Assembly: GCF_009296025.1 (NCBI RefSeq)
Contig: NZ_CP045178.1
Span: 2,046,001-2,110,000 of the forward strand
DNA: 64,000 nucleotides
Reading direction: 5' to 3'
Source: Streptomyces tsukubensis
Lineage (GTDB): Bacteria > Actinomycetota > Actinomycetes > Streptomycetales > Streptomycetaceae
Part shown: positions 9,635 to 17,522 of the stretch, piece after piece
Layout: each line of letters begins with the position of its first letter
Position numbering within the stretch: the first letter of the stretch is position 1
Made by a program: the position numbers and the translations under genes
The notes under the pieces: model-generated
Database searches by the model: none
Told to the model about the DNA's origin: nothing
What the model saw: only the letters and a program-made list of their open reading frames with translations

Positions 9635-10708
9635 ATGAATGCTATCCGTACCCGCGCCGCGCGGCTGCTGCCCCCGCTGACCGCCACCGTCTGCGCCGCC
9701 GCGCTGCTCGGCGGCTGTTCGGGCGCGGACCCGACGGCCGCGGCGAAGCCCGTCGCGGCCGAGCGGGCCGGCGCCCCGGAGGCCGCCGGTGACCTACAGG
9801 GCGACTACCAGCGGGTGATCAAGGACGTACTGCCCTCCGTGGTGCAGATCAACGCGGGCGACAGCCTCGGCTCCGGCGTGGTCTACGACAACAAGGGGCA
9901 CGTCGTCACCAACGCCCATGTGGTGGGCGACGAGAAGACGTTCAAGGTGACGACGGCCACCGGCGAGCAGGAGCTGACGGCCAGGCTGGTGTCGAGCTAC
10001 CCGGACCAGGACCTGGCCGTCGTGAAGATCGACAAACCGCCCGCCGGTCAGAAGGCCGCTTCCTTCGGTGACTCGTCGAAGGTGGCCGTCGGGCAGATCG
10101 TGCTGGCGATGGGGTCCCCCCTCGGTCTGTCCTCCAGCGTCACCCAGGGCATCGTCTCCGCCACGGGCCGGACGGTGAGCGAGGGCAGTTCGGGCGGAGG
10201 CACGGGCGCGACCATCGCCAACATGGTGCAGACGTCGGCGGCCATCAACCCGGGCAACAGCGGTGGCGCGCTGGTGGACCTGGACGGCAAGGTCGTGGGC
10301 ATCCCGACGCTGGCCGCGACCGATCCGCAGCTCGGGGAGGGGGCGGCCCCCGGCATCGGTTTCGCGATCCCGTCGACGACGGTGAAGACCATCGCCGACC
10401 AGATCGTCAAGGACGGCCGTGTCAGCGACTCGGGGCGGGCGGCGCTCGGCATCACGGGCCGCACCGTGCTGGGCGACGACTACAGCCCGGCGGGGGTCGC
10501 CGTGGTCAGCGTCCAGAAGGGCGGCGCCGCGGCGAAGGCGGGCATCGAGGCGGGTGACATTCTCACCAGGATCGGGGACTCGTCCGTCACCACGATCACC
10601 TCGCTCACCGAGGCACTGGCGTCACGCGAGCCCGGCCAGAAGGTCAGGATCGGCTACACGCGCGGCGGCGACGACAAGACCGCCGAGGTCGCCCTCGGCA
10701 CGATGTAG
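9635..10708 (+). CDS. HtrA/DegP-like trypsin-type serine protease with PDZ domain, lipoprotein
   Basis: Exported protease of 357 residues. The N terminus is a lipoprotein signal with lipobox LLGGC (Cys28), so the mature enzyme is likely anchored on the outer face of the membrane. The catalytic triad is His95 (VTNAHVVGD), Asp126 (DQDLAVV) and Ser209 (NPGNSGGAL). A C-terminal PDZ domain starts near residue 270 (SPAGVAVVSVQKGGAAAKAG). Members of this S1C group degrade misfolded envelope proteins. The gene stands alone and is followed by a short spacer with a strong palindrome. Confidence 0.93.
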   Translation: MNAIRTRAARLLPPLTATVCAAALLGGCSGADPTAAAKPVAAERAGAPEAAGDLQGDYQRVIKDVLPSVVQINAGDSLGSGVVYDNKGHVVTNAHVVGDEKTFKVTTATGEQELTARLVSSYPDQDLAVVKIDKPPAGQKAASFGDSSKVAVGQIVLAMGSPLGLSSSVTQGIVSATGRTVSEGSSGGGTGATIANMVQTSAAINPGNSGGALVDLDGKVVGIPTLAATDPQLGEGAAPGIGFAIPSTTVKTIADQIVKDGRVSDSGRAALGITGRTVLGDDYSPAGVAVVSVQKGGAAAKAGIEAGDILTRIGDSSVTTITSLTEALASREPGQKVRIGYTRGGDDKTAEVALGTM

Positions 10709-10766
10709 CGCGGCGGCGGGAGGGGCGCCCCTCCCCCACCGTCACCGTCGCTGCCGTCATCGCTGT

Positions 10767-10796
10767 CGATATCGCGGCGATATCGCTGTCGACAGC
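10767..10796. promoter_or_regulatory. Adjacent perfect inverted repeats
   Basis: Two back-to-back palindromes: CGATATCGC-G-GCGATATCG (10767-10785, 9-bp arms) and GCTGTCGACAGC (10785-10796, 6-bp arms). They lie in the spacer between two convergent genes, the protease and the 88-residue protein. They could be a protein-binding site or an mRNA end structure. No T-run follows, and no known operator is recognised. Confidence 0.45.
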
Positions 10797-10873
10797 GCGA
10801 GGAAGCGGCGAGAGCGGCGGTCAGGGGATGGGCGCCTCCCGTCAGGTCAGGGGCGGGGGCAGGGCGCCCGGCT

Positions 10874-11140
10874 TCAAGCCTTGGTCTCCGCGTCGTCGGC
10901 GTCCTCGGCGCCGTCCCCCTCCGGCGGGTTCGAGGCAGGGGCGTGCAGGCTCATGGGGCCGTAGATCTCACTCCCGTCCTCGGAGAGCCGCACCTGGTCG
11001 GCGCCGCCTTCGAGCAGTTCCTTCCAGTACTCCCCGACCCATGACTCCGCGTCTCCCTGCGTGGTGAACTCCTCGGGCTCAAGCGCCGGCTGGACCTCCG
11101 TCCCGTCGGCCTTCTCGAACCGCCACGTCCATGCCGCCAT
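10874..11140 (-). CDS. Small conserved hypothetical protein
   Basis: Acidic 88-residue soluble protein starting MAAWTWRFEKADGTEVQPAL and ending in a disordered acidic tail (EGDGAEDADDAETKA). The opening Trp/Phe-rich strand and the segment AESWVGEYWKELLEGGADQV look folded. The upstream sequence GGGAGGCTGAC gives a ribosome-binding site for the ATG at 11140. I recognise the general type from Streptomyces genomes but know of no assigned function. It is convergent with the protease gene and divergent from the cobU-type gene. Confidence 0.8.
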   Translation of the reverse strand: MAAWTWRFEKADGTEVQPALEPEEFTTQGDAESWVGEYWKELLEGGADQVRLSEDGSEIYGPMSLHAPASNPPEGDGAEDADDAETKA

Positions 11141-11370
11141 GTCAGCCTCCCATGATCCGAAAGTCCTTCCAGAAGCCTAGAGCCTGTACGGCGGATCGGG
11201 CCCCGGACTCCGCGGGCCCGTCCCGCGCCGACCGGCCCCGCGTCGGGGGCACCTGCGGCGGGCCCGCGCACCGTACGCGCCCCGGTCGCCCCGCGCCGCG
11301 TGCGGCCGATCCGCCGGACGCGCCCCGGCCGGACGCGCGGCACTCGCGGCGACAGGCCAAAATCGTCCCT

Positions 11371-12189
11371 GTGGAACTGACTCTGCTCGGCACCGGCGCC
11401 CCCCACGGCCTGCCCCGCCCCGACTGCCCCTGTGCCACGTGTGCGTGCGCGCTCGGGCCCGCTTCGCGTGCGGCGACCGCTGTCCTCGTCGACGGGGCCA
11501 TGCTGCTCGACCTGACACCCGGCGCCGCCTTCGCCGCCGCCCGCGCGGGCCACTCGCTCAGCGGCGTACGGCAGGTTCTGCTGACCCATCCGCACGAGGG
11601 GCCGCCCGTCGAGGTGCCCGCCGGGGTGCCGCAGCCCGCCAGGGTCCCCGACGGGCGCGAGCTGGCGCTGCTCACCGGGCACCGGGTGCGGGCGCTGGCG
11701 ATGGACGCGCCGGGGACCGGTTACGCGGTGACCGGCCCTGACGGTGAGCGGCTGCTGTATCTGCCGCCGGGCGCCGCGCCCGCCGGGCTCGAACACGTCG
11801 CGGAACCGTACGACACGGTCCTCGCGGATGTGGTGGGGCGGCCCGACGCGCTGGCCCGGCTGCGGGCGGTGGGCGGGGTGGGGCCGGCCACCGATGTGAT
11901 CGCGGTGCATCTCGGGCACGACGCGCCCGCGGGGGCCGAGCTGACCCGCAGGCTCACCGCGGCGGGGGCGCGTGCGGTACCCGACGGCACGACGCTGCCC
12001 ACGGGTCCCGCCCCCCGCCGCCGGGGTACGGGGCGTCGTCACACCTGGCGAGACGCGGCACACGGCGCCGGAGCCGCCGCGCCGCACCCTCGTGCTCGGC
12101 GGGGCGCGCTCGGGCAAGTCGGTGGAGGCCGAGCGGCGCCTGGAGTCGTACCCGGGGGTGCTGTACGTCGCCACGTCGGGCACCCGTGA
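11371..12189 (+). CDS. N-terminal half of CobU-type fusion: degenerate metallo-beta-lactamase-like domain (frame lost near 12010)
   Basis: From the GTG at 11371 the frame encodes MELTLLGTGAPHGLPRPDCP and about 215 residues of a beta-lactamase-like fold, then runs into non-homologous, Arg-rich sequence after PDGTTLPTGP until a stop at 12189. In Streptomyces, as I recall the family, this domain is fused in one polypeptide to the adenosylcobinamide kinase that follows here in another frame. The frame change lies at about 12008-12025, in the C-rich run CCCGCCCCCCGCC, and needs one base removed to rejoin. The metal site is degraded: LLTHPHEGP keeps the first two His of HxHxDH but not DH. The domain may therefore be structural. 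True length as an intact fusion would be about 414 residues (11371-12616). Confidence 0.75.
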   Translation: MELTLLGTGAPHGLPRPDCPCATCACALGPASRAATAVLVDGAMLLDLTPGAAFAAARAGHSLSGVRQVLLTHPHEGPPVEVPAGVPQPARVPDGRELALLTGHRVRALAMDAPGTGYAVTGPDGERLLYLPPGAAPAGLEHVAEPYDTVLADVVGRPDALARLRAVGGVGPATDVIAVHLGHDAPAGAELTRRLTAAGARAVPDGTTLPTGPAPRRRGTGRRHTWRDAAHGAGAAAPHPRARRGALGQVGGGRAAPGVVPGGAVRRHVGHP

Positions 12190-12616
12190 GGGTGACAAGG
12201 AGTGGGCCGACCGGGTGGGACTGCACCGTGAGCGCAGGCCGGGTTCGTGGCGCACCGTCGAGACCTGCGATCTGGTGCCGCTGCTCGCCGAGGACGGGCC
12301 GCCGCTGCTGATCGACTGTCTGTCGCTGTGGCTGACGGACGCCATGGACGTGGTGGGCGCCTGGGACGACGACGAGTGGGCGACCGGGGGGCAGCGTGCG
12401 CTGCGCAAGCGGACGTCCGAGCTGACCGAAGCGGTACGCGCCACCCGCCGTACCGTCGTGGCCGTATCGAACGAGGTGGGCTCGGGCATCGTCCCCGCGA
12501 CGGCGTCGGGCCGCCGCTACCGCGACGAACTGGGCCGGCTCAACACGGCGTTCGCCGCCGAGTGCGAGCACGTGCTGATGATCGTCGCGGGCCAGGCGCT
12601 GACGCTGCGCGGCTGA
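11972..12616 (+). CDS. cobU: Adenosylcobinamide kinase / adenosylcobinamide-phosphate guanylyltransferase (CobU) domain
   Basis: Bifunctional enzyme of cobalamin nucleotide-loop assembly: it phosphorylates adenosylcobinamide, then transfers GMP to give AdoCbi-GDP for CobS. The frame contains the P-loop TLVLGGARSGKSVEAE, the second conserved stretch LLIDCLSLWLTDAM, and the C-terminal motif VVAVSNEVGSGIVPATASGR followed by RYRDELGRLN. The His that receives GMP probably sits in RVGLHRERRPGSW. In this sequence the domain can only start at a GTG at 11972, without a ribosome-binding site. I read it as the C-terminal part of the fusion that begins at 11371 and is split by a frameshift. The pathway partners CobT and CobS are nearby. 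Confidence 0.85.
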   Translation: MRYPTARRCPRVPPPAAGVRGVVTPGETRHTAPEPPRRTLVLGGARSGKSVEAERRLESYPGVLYVATSGTREGDKEWADRVGLHRERRPGSWRTVETCDLVPLLAEDGPPLLIDCLSLWLTDAMDVVGAWDDDEWATGGQRALRKRTSELTEAVRATRRTVVAVSNEVGSGIVPATASGRRYRDELGRLNTAFAAECEHVLMIVAGQALTLRG

Positions 12617-12652
12617 CACGCCGGCCCTGCCGTGTCCTGTCCGGTCCTGTCA

Positions 12653-13259
12653 CACGGCTCGGGCAGCGCCCCGGTCCCGCCGCACGGCTCGGGCAGCGCC
12701 CCCGTCCCGCCCCACGGCTCGGGCGGTGCGCCCGTCCCGCCCCACGGCTCGGGCGGTGCGCCCGGTCCAGCCCTCCCCGCTCGGGCAGCACGCCCGTCCC
12801 GCCCCACGGCTCAGGCAGCACACCCGGTCCAGCCCTCCCCGCTCGGGGAGCACGCCCCGTCCCGCCCCACGGCTCGGGGAGCACGCCCGTCCCGCCCCAC
12901 GGCTCGGGCGGTGCGCCCGTCCCGCCCTCCCGGCTCAGGCAGCACACCCCGTCACGCCCCACGGCTCAGGCAGCACAACCCCGTCACGCCCCACGGCTCA
13001 GGCAGCGCTCCCCGGTCCGGGCGGACCGCCGTCCCGCAGCCCCCGCTCAGTCCCGTCTGGCGAATGTCCTGTCCCGCCACACGGCTCGGGCAGCACACCC
13101 CGTCCCGCCCCACGGCTCAGGCGGTGCGCCCCGTCCAGCCCTCCAGGCTCGGGCAGCACGCCCGTCACGCCCCACGGCTCAGGCAGCACACCCGGTCCCG
13201 CCCTCCCCGCTCGGGCAGCACACCCTGCCCCGGCGGGCCCGCCGCCCGCAGGCCCCCAC
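12653..13259. repeat. Tandem array of degenerate 30-31 bp repeats
   Basis: About 600 bp made of roughly 19 head-to-tail units. The first four units start at 12653, 12683, 12713 and 12743, an exact 30-bp period. The unit begins CACGGCTCGGGCAG, continues with CGCCC, and ends CCGTCCCGCC. Later units vary (CTCCCCGCTCGGG, CACGGCTCAGG) at 30-31 bp. Two longer units, near 13010-13060 and 13230-13275, both contain CCGTCTGGCGA. The second is the 3' end and stop of the convergent methyltransferase gene, so the array has copied that gene end. Both strands stay open in several frames, but the translations are pure repeat. No spacers separate units, so this is not a CRISPR. Confidence 0.92.
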
Positions 13260-14312
13260 TCAACCCCGTCTGGCGACGAGCCGGTAGGTGTTGGCCAGTC
13301 GTGTGTGGCGGGCCAGTGGGGCGAGCAGCGAGTCAAGGGCGTACGCCAGTGACAGGGCCGGGCCCGAGGCGGCGAGCAGCGCCCGCCGTACCGCGCGGCC
13401 CGGCGGGGACAGCCGCTTCCGTCCTTCCCCGGTTCCGGTCCCGTTCCGTGGCCGGGCCCCGGCCAGCAGCAGGGCCGTGGCGCCCGTCAGGTCGCCGGGG
13501 CGGTGCGCGCCGCGCCGGTCGGCGGCGATCACGGTGAAGCCGAGCCGTTCGAGTTCCGCGCGCAGCCCCTCGTACGGCACGAGGTGCGGGCGCACCGGTT
13601 GCAGACGCGGGGCCCACCAGGGGCCGAGCAGCGTGCCGAACCAGGAGCGCGGGTCGTACGCCTCGATCAGCAGATGTCCGCCGGGGCGCAGCACGGTGCG
13701 TGCGGCGGCCAGTTCGGCGTGCGGGTCCGCGCTGTGTTCCAGGTGGTGCAGCATGCTCACGGTGTCGTAGCGGCCCGGGAGGGAACCAGAGGCGCCGGAC
13801 AGTGACCCCAGGTGTGCCTCCTCGATCCGGCCCTCGGCGCGCGCCTTTTCGATGGCGGCCGCGTCGCTGCCGAGGCCGTCGAAGGCCGTGTACGGGAAGA
13901 GCTCCTTGGCCGCCGCGGGGAAGGAACCGTCGCCGGTACCCACGTCGAGCCAGCTCTCCGGTTCGCCGTAGGGCAGCATCGCCCGCGCCCGCGTCCTGCC
14001 GGGTTCCCCGCCCGCCCCTGGTCCCCGCAGGGCCCGCGCGAGGGCCGGTGCGAGCCCCGCCGCCTGGTTGCGGCCGTAGAGGCGCAGGCCCTCCGCGGTG
14101 AGCGGCGGATTGAGGAAGGTGTGCGCGCAACTCCCGCACTGCTGGACCACGAAGGTGCCCGGCGCGTGGCCCATCGGATCGGCGGAGCGGCGTCTGACGT
14201 GGAACCGGTCAGAGCCGCACCAGGCGCAGTTGTCCCGCCGTGGCGCGCGCAGTCTGCTCTCGTCCCGCGCGGCCGTGGTCGGCGCCGGGGTCGGTGTGGG
14301 CGTGCGCGACAT
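13260..14312 (-). CDS. Class I SAM-dependent methyltransferase with N-terminal zinc ribbon
   Basis: Protein of 350 residues. An N-terminal four-cysteine knot (CAWCGSDRF and QQCGSCAHTFLNP) is followed by a Rossmann methyltransferase with motif I SWLDVGTGDGSFPAAA. The later motifs are YDTVSMLHHLEH and LRPGGHLLIEAYDP. This domain order is found in methyltransferases acting on sugars or on unknown cell-envelope substrates. The C-terminal part ends in a basic segment. The start at 14312 (MSRTPTPTPAP) was chosen because upstream sequence is not conserved-looking and GGAGCACCC precedes the ATG. Its last codons and stop lie inside the final unit of the adjoining tandem array. Confidence 0.9.
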   Translation of the reverse strand: MSRTPTPTPAPTTAARDESRLRAPRRDNCAWCGSDRFHVRRRSADPMGHAPGTFVVQQCGSCAHTFLNPPLTAEGLRLYGRNQAAGLAPALARALRGPGAGGEPGRTRARAMLPYGEPESWLDVGTGDGSFPAAAKELFPYTAFDGLGSDAAAIEKARAEGRIEEAHLGSLSGASGSLPGRYDTVSMLHHLEHSADPHAELAAARTVLRPGGHLLIEAYDPRSWFGTLLGPWWAPRLQPVRPHLVPYEGLRAELERLGFTVIAADRRGAHRPGDLTGATALLLAGARPRNGTGTGEGRKRLSPPGRAVRRALLAASGPALSLAYALDSLLAPLARHTRLANTYRLVARRG

Positions 14313-14557
14313 GGGTGCTCCTGTCGTGGCGGTTGCGGGATACCTCGGTGACTCACACGATCGGTCGGACAAAACGACATGAAACCTGACGAACACGCGG
14401 TCGGCATCTTGCGGCGTACGAGCGAGGTGGCCCGTGCCCGCCCGCGCGGCGCCCTCCCGGCCCACCGCGCGGAGCCCGCGGCCGCCCTGTCGCGGGCCTG
14501 TCCTGAGGGGCGGCCCGTCAGGATCGCGGGCCGGGGGCTGCCGGTACTGTTCGCCGA

Positions 14558-15760
14558 ATGAGCTCGCTGAATCTCGACGACTTCTCCGATCTGATCGAGC
14601 GCCCCGACAGCGCTGTACGGCGCGAGGCCGAGGAGCGCAGGGAGCGGCTGATCGTGCCGCCCGGCGCCCTTGGCCGTCTGGACGAACTGGGCGAGTGGTT
14701 GTCCGCCGCCCGGCGCTCCGTCCCTGTCCCCGCGATCGAGCACCCGCGTGTCGTGCTCTTCGCCGGGGATCACGGAGTGGCCGGTCTCGACGTCTCCGTC
14801 CGCCGGGCGGGCAGCGCGGTGGACCTGGTGCGCGAGACCTTGGACGGAGACAGCGCCGTCGCCGTACTCGCGCGCCGTCTCGGTGTTCCCGTCCGCGTCG
14901 TCGACATGGCTCTGGACTGCGACCCGGAGGAGCTGCCCGCCGACGTCGTGCGTCACCGGGTGCGGCGGGGCAGCGGACGCGTCGACATCGAGGACGCGCT
15001 GACCGCCGAGGAGACGGAGGCCGCCGTGCGCGCGGGGATGGCCCTCGCGGACGAGGAGGCCGACTCGGGTACGGACCTGGTGGTCCTCGGCGACCTCAGT
15101 GTCGGCGGGACCACGGTCGCCGCCACCCTCATCGCCGCGCTCTGCGGCACCGACGCCTCCGTGGTCACGGGACGGGGCGGCCAGGCCATCGACGACCTGG
15201 CGTGGATGCGCAAGTGCGCGGCGGTACGCGACTCGCTGCGGCGGGCCAGGCCCGTCCTCGGTGACCAGATGGAGCTTCTCGCGGCTGTCGGCGGCGCCGA
15301 CTTCGCGGCCATGACCGGTTTCCTGCTCCAGTGCGCGGTGCGCCGCACCCCGGTGATCCTCGACGGTGTCGTCTCCGCGGCCTGCGCCCTGGTGGCCCAG
15401 CGGGCGGCCTTCCGGGCGCCGGACTGGTGGCTGGCGGGCCAGAACAGCGGTGAGCCCGCGCAGGCGAAGGCGCTCGACAGGATGGCGCTCGAACCACTGC
15501 TCGACCAGGGCCTCAAGGTCGGCGGGGGCGCGGGGGCGCTGCTCGCGCTGCCGATGGTCCAGGCCGCTTCCGCGCTCACGGCCGAACTCCCGGAGCTCCC
15601 CGAGCCCCCGGAGCCGGTGGAGCTCCCGTCGGACACCGGCGCCTCTTCCGACTCCTTGGCGGGCGAGTACGACGACGGGGCCGCGGAGTTCACCGTTCCG
15701 TTCGTGCCCGGCGCCCCGCCGCTCACGGAGGAAGCACGCCCCAGGCGCACCCCGCGCTGA
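14558..15760 (+). CDS. cobT: Nicotinate-nucleotide--dimethylbenzimidazole phosphoribosyltransferase
   Basis: CobT activates the lower-ligand base by forming alpha-ribazole phosphate, which CobS joins to AdoCbi-GDP. The 400-residue product carries the family segments VVLFAGDHGVAGLDVS, GDLSVGGTTVAATLIAA, GADFAAMTGFLLQCA and TPVILDGVVSAACAL. The conserved C-terminal loop, normally GEG(S/T)GA with a catalytic Glu, reads VGGGAGALLALP here, with Gly323 where Glu is expected. After residue 345 there is an extra acidic, Pro/Glu-rich tail ending EEARPRRTPR, beyond the usual length of about 350. The 3' end including the stop is duplicated downstream. Confidence 0.93.
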   Translation: MSSLNLDDFSDLIERPDSAVRREAEERRERLIVPPGALGRLDELGEWLSAARRSVPVPAIEHPRVVLFAGDHGVAGLDVSVRRAGSAVDLVRETLDGDSAVAVLARRLGVPVRVVDMALDCDPEELPADVVRHRVRRGSGRVDIEDALTAEETEAAVRAGMALADEEADSGTDLVVLGDLSVGGTTVAATLIAALCGTDASVVTGRGGQAIDDLAWMRKCAAVRDSLRRARPVLGDQMELLAAVGGADFAAMTGFLLQCAVRRTPVILDGVVSAACALVAQRAAFRAPDWWLAGQNSGEPAQAKALDRMALEPLLDQGLKVGGGAGALLALPMVQAASALTAELPELPEPPEPVELPSDTGASSDSLAGEYDDGAAEFTVPFVPGAPPLTEEARPRRTPR

Positions 15761-15842
15761 CCTGCCCCGCGGCCGGACCGTGCGGACCCGCGCCGACGTC
15801 ACCCCGTGCTGACCTGCCCCGAGGGCGCCCCGCGTTGGCCTG
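15748..15842. repeat. Duplication of the cobT 3' end including its stop codon
   Basis: CACCCCGCGCTGACCTGCCC (15748-15767, containing the cobT TGA) is repeated at 15800-15819 with one change (GCG to GTG). Both copies continue with CCG or CG. A third, weaker copy (GCCCCGCGTTGGCCTGG) lies at about 15827-15843. Period is about 52 bp for the first pair. No gene is seen in this spacer. Confidence 0.85.
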
Positions 15843-15968
15843 GTGAGCACGGCACGGCCCTGCGCCGCTCCGTGACGCGGCGCGGCCCGACCGTTCCCCG
15901 CTCATCACTCCCGCGTCGCTCCCGCACCTGGGGCGCTCGGCGGGACGCGCCCTCTATGATCCCGGCGC

Positions 15969-16645
15969 ATGGGAGAGGATCGTCTCGCCAGGGCCGCCCG
16001 CGCGGAATGGGGACCGCTGTCACGTGCGGTGCGCGCGGGGTCGGCCGCGCGCGGGTGGCGCGGCGCGGCCATGACCCTCTTCGCCGTCTGCCTGACGGCG
16101 TTCTTCCACTTCGCGCAGAACCGGACGTGGGGCGGGTTCGTACGGGTGCTGGGCGAGGTACGGGCCGAGGACCCCTTGTGGCTCTCGCTGCTGCGCACGC
16201 CACTGTCGGTCTGCGTGCCCGCCGCCGACCTTCCCGTATGGGGCGCGCTCGCACAGCTCCTGCTGGTGGGCGCCGTCGCGGAGCTAAGTATGGGCAGGTG
16301 GCGGACGTTGCTGATCGCCTACGCGTCGACGCTGGTCGGCACGTTGTACGCCCGGCGGGCATCGCCCTCGGACCCGGTGCCCCGCTGGGGCCCGCGTCGG
16401 ACGCGCTGGTCGTCGACACGGGCCCTTCGGCCGCCGTGGTGGGGCTGGCCGTCTTCGTCTGCCTGCGGTGGCGTGCCCGGTTCACAGCGCTCGCGGTGAC
16501 CGCGGCGATAGTGGCGGAGGTCGTGGTCAAGGACAACCTGGCAGGGCGGGAACATCTCGCGGCGCTCGCGGTGACCGTGGCGGCCTGGGCGCTGCAACGC
16601 GGCGCCGAGTCGCCCTGGCGGCCCTCGGCCAACGGGGCGGCCTGA
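15969..16645 (+). CDS. Multi-pass membrane protein, split by a frameshift near 16355
   Basis: From the ATG at 15969 one frame encodes about 128 residues with membrane segments AAMTLFAVCLTAFFHFAQ and VWGALAQLLLVGAVAELSMG. After ASTLVGTLYAR the coherent sequence moves to another frame: GIALGPGAPLGPASDALVVD, then AAVVGLAVFVCLRWRARFTA and a last helix before the stop at 16645. The switch lies in CGCCCGGCGGGC (16350-16360) and fits one missing base. Taken together it is a protein of about 225 residues with five or six helices. The order of helices and the GP-rich loop remind me of rhomboid-like membrane proteins, but no catalytic Ser/His pair is clear. Function unknown. It sits between cobT and cobS but need not act in B12 synthesis. 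Confidence 0.65.
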
Positions 16646-16667
16646 GTGCCGGGGCCCCGGCGCGACT

Positions 16668-17438
16668 TCACCCGCCGGTGGGCGGCAGCGGTGTCCTGGG
16701 GTCAGGCGCTCCCGCGATGAAGTCCTGGAAGCGTCTGCTGTACCGGACCCAGCGGCGGTCGTGGTGGTAGGCCCTGACCAGGGCGCGTGCCCTGCGGCGC
16801 GGTCTGGTCGCGTAGCGTCGCCTGGCCCAGGGTGAGTTCGGCTTCGCCAGCCGTACCGCGCCCACCGGCGCCACCAAGGGGACCAGCACACCGATCAGCG
16901 CCAGTCTCAGTTTCCCCTTCAGGAGCGCCACGCCGACGAACCCCAGGTCGGCGGCGACCAGCAGCATCGCCACGGCGCGGCCTCGTTCCTCGTACGAGGA
17001 GACCGTGTCCACGCCGATCGGGGAGAACCCCGCGAGCAGCGCCGTCACCAGCGCGGCCGTGAGGATCACCACCTCGACGCTCTGTCGGCCCTCCTCCGAC
17101 CAGTACACGTCGTCCAGGTGGAGGATGAGCGCGAACTCGTCGAGCACCAGACCCACCCCCGCGCCGAAGACGACCGCGCAGACCCCCGCGGCCACACCGT
17201 GCTTGCCGCTGCCGACAGCGCCGAACCCACCGATCACCGTCAGGACGACTCCTGGCACCACGTGGTGGATGTGGATGCCCCCCGGGGTGATGTCGCGGAA
17301 CGGCCCTCTGCCCGCCCTGATCAACCGGACGATGACCCGGGTCACCAGGAAGGTCACCACGAACGACACGAGGGCGAGCAGCAGCGGCAGTTTCCCCGGC
17401 TCCACGAAGTTCCTCTCCAGCCAGCCGCCCATCGCCAC
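16668..17438 (-). CDS. Conserved integral membrane protein
   Basis: Protein of 256 residues with about six hydrophobic segments (LPLLLALVSFVVTFLVTRVI, VVPGVVLTVIGGFGAVGSG, VVFGAGVGLVLDEFALILHL, VVILTAALVTALLAGFSPIG, AVAMLLVAADLGFVGVALL). Notable conserved-looking polar residues occur inside: GGIHIHHVVPG and LDEFALILHLDDVYW, a His-x-His-His and an Asp/Glu pattern that could bind metal. The C terminus is strongly basic. I do not recognise a functional family. It is convergent with the frameshifted membrane gene and may be preceded by a small leader ORF. Confidence 0.8.
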   Translation of the reverse strand: MAMGGWLERNFVEPGKLPLLLALVSFVVTFLVTRVIVRLIRAGRGPFRDITPGGIHIHHVVPGVVLTVIGGFGAVGSGKHGVAAGVCAVVFGAGVGLVLDEFALILHLDDVYWSEEGRQSVEVVILTAALVTALLAGFSPIGVDTVSSYEERGRAVAMLLVAADLGFVGVALLKGKLRLALIGVLVPLVAPVGAVRLAKPNSPWARRRYATRPRRRARALVRAYHHDRRWVRYSRRFQDFIAGAPDPRTPLPPTGG

Positions 17439-17522
17439 CGCGCCCCTCTCCGTCCGCCTTCGTTGTCCTCCGGACGGCCGCCGTCCGGGGCCCGCCCGCC
17501 GTATGTGTCCCGCCCTCGCTCC

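Noticed and set aside
12653..13259. CRISPR-like array
   Set aside because: Units are contiguous and degenerate with no unique spacers, and no cas genes occur in the window. The same applies to 49997-50164.
12632..13537. Open frames through the 30-bp array that read as PHGSG- or PEPWGGTG-repeat proteins
   Set aside because: The array is open in several frames on both strands with only repeat sequence, has no ribosome-binding site, and overlaps a real gene end. Treated as non-coding tandem DNA.
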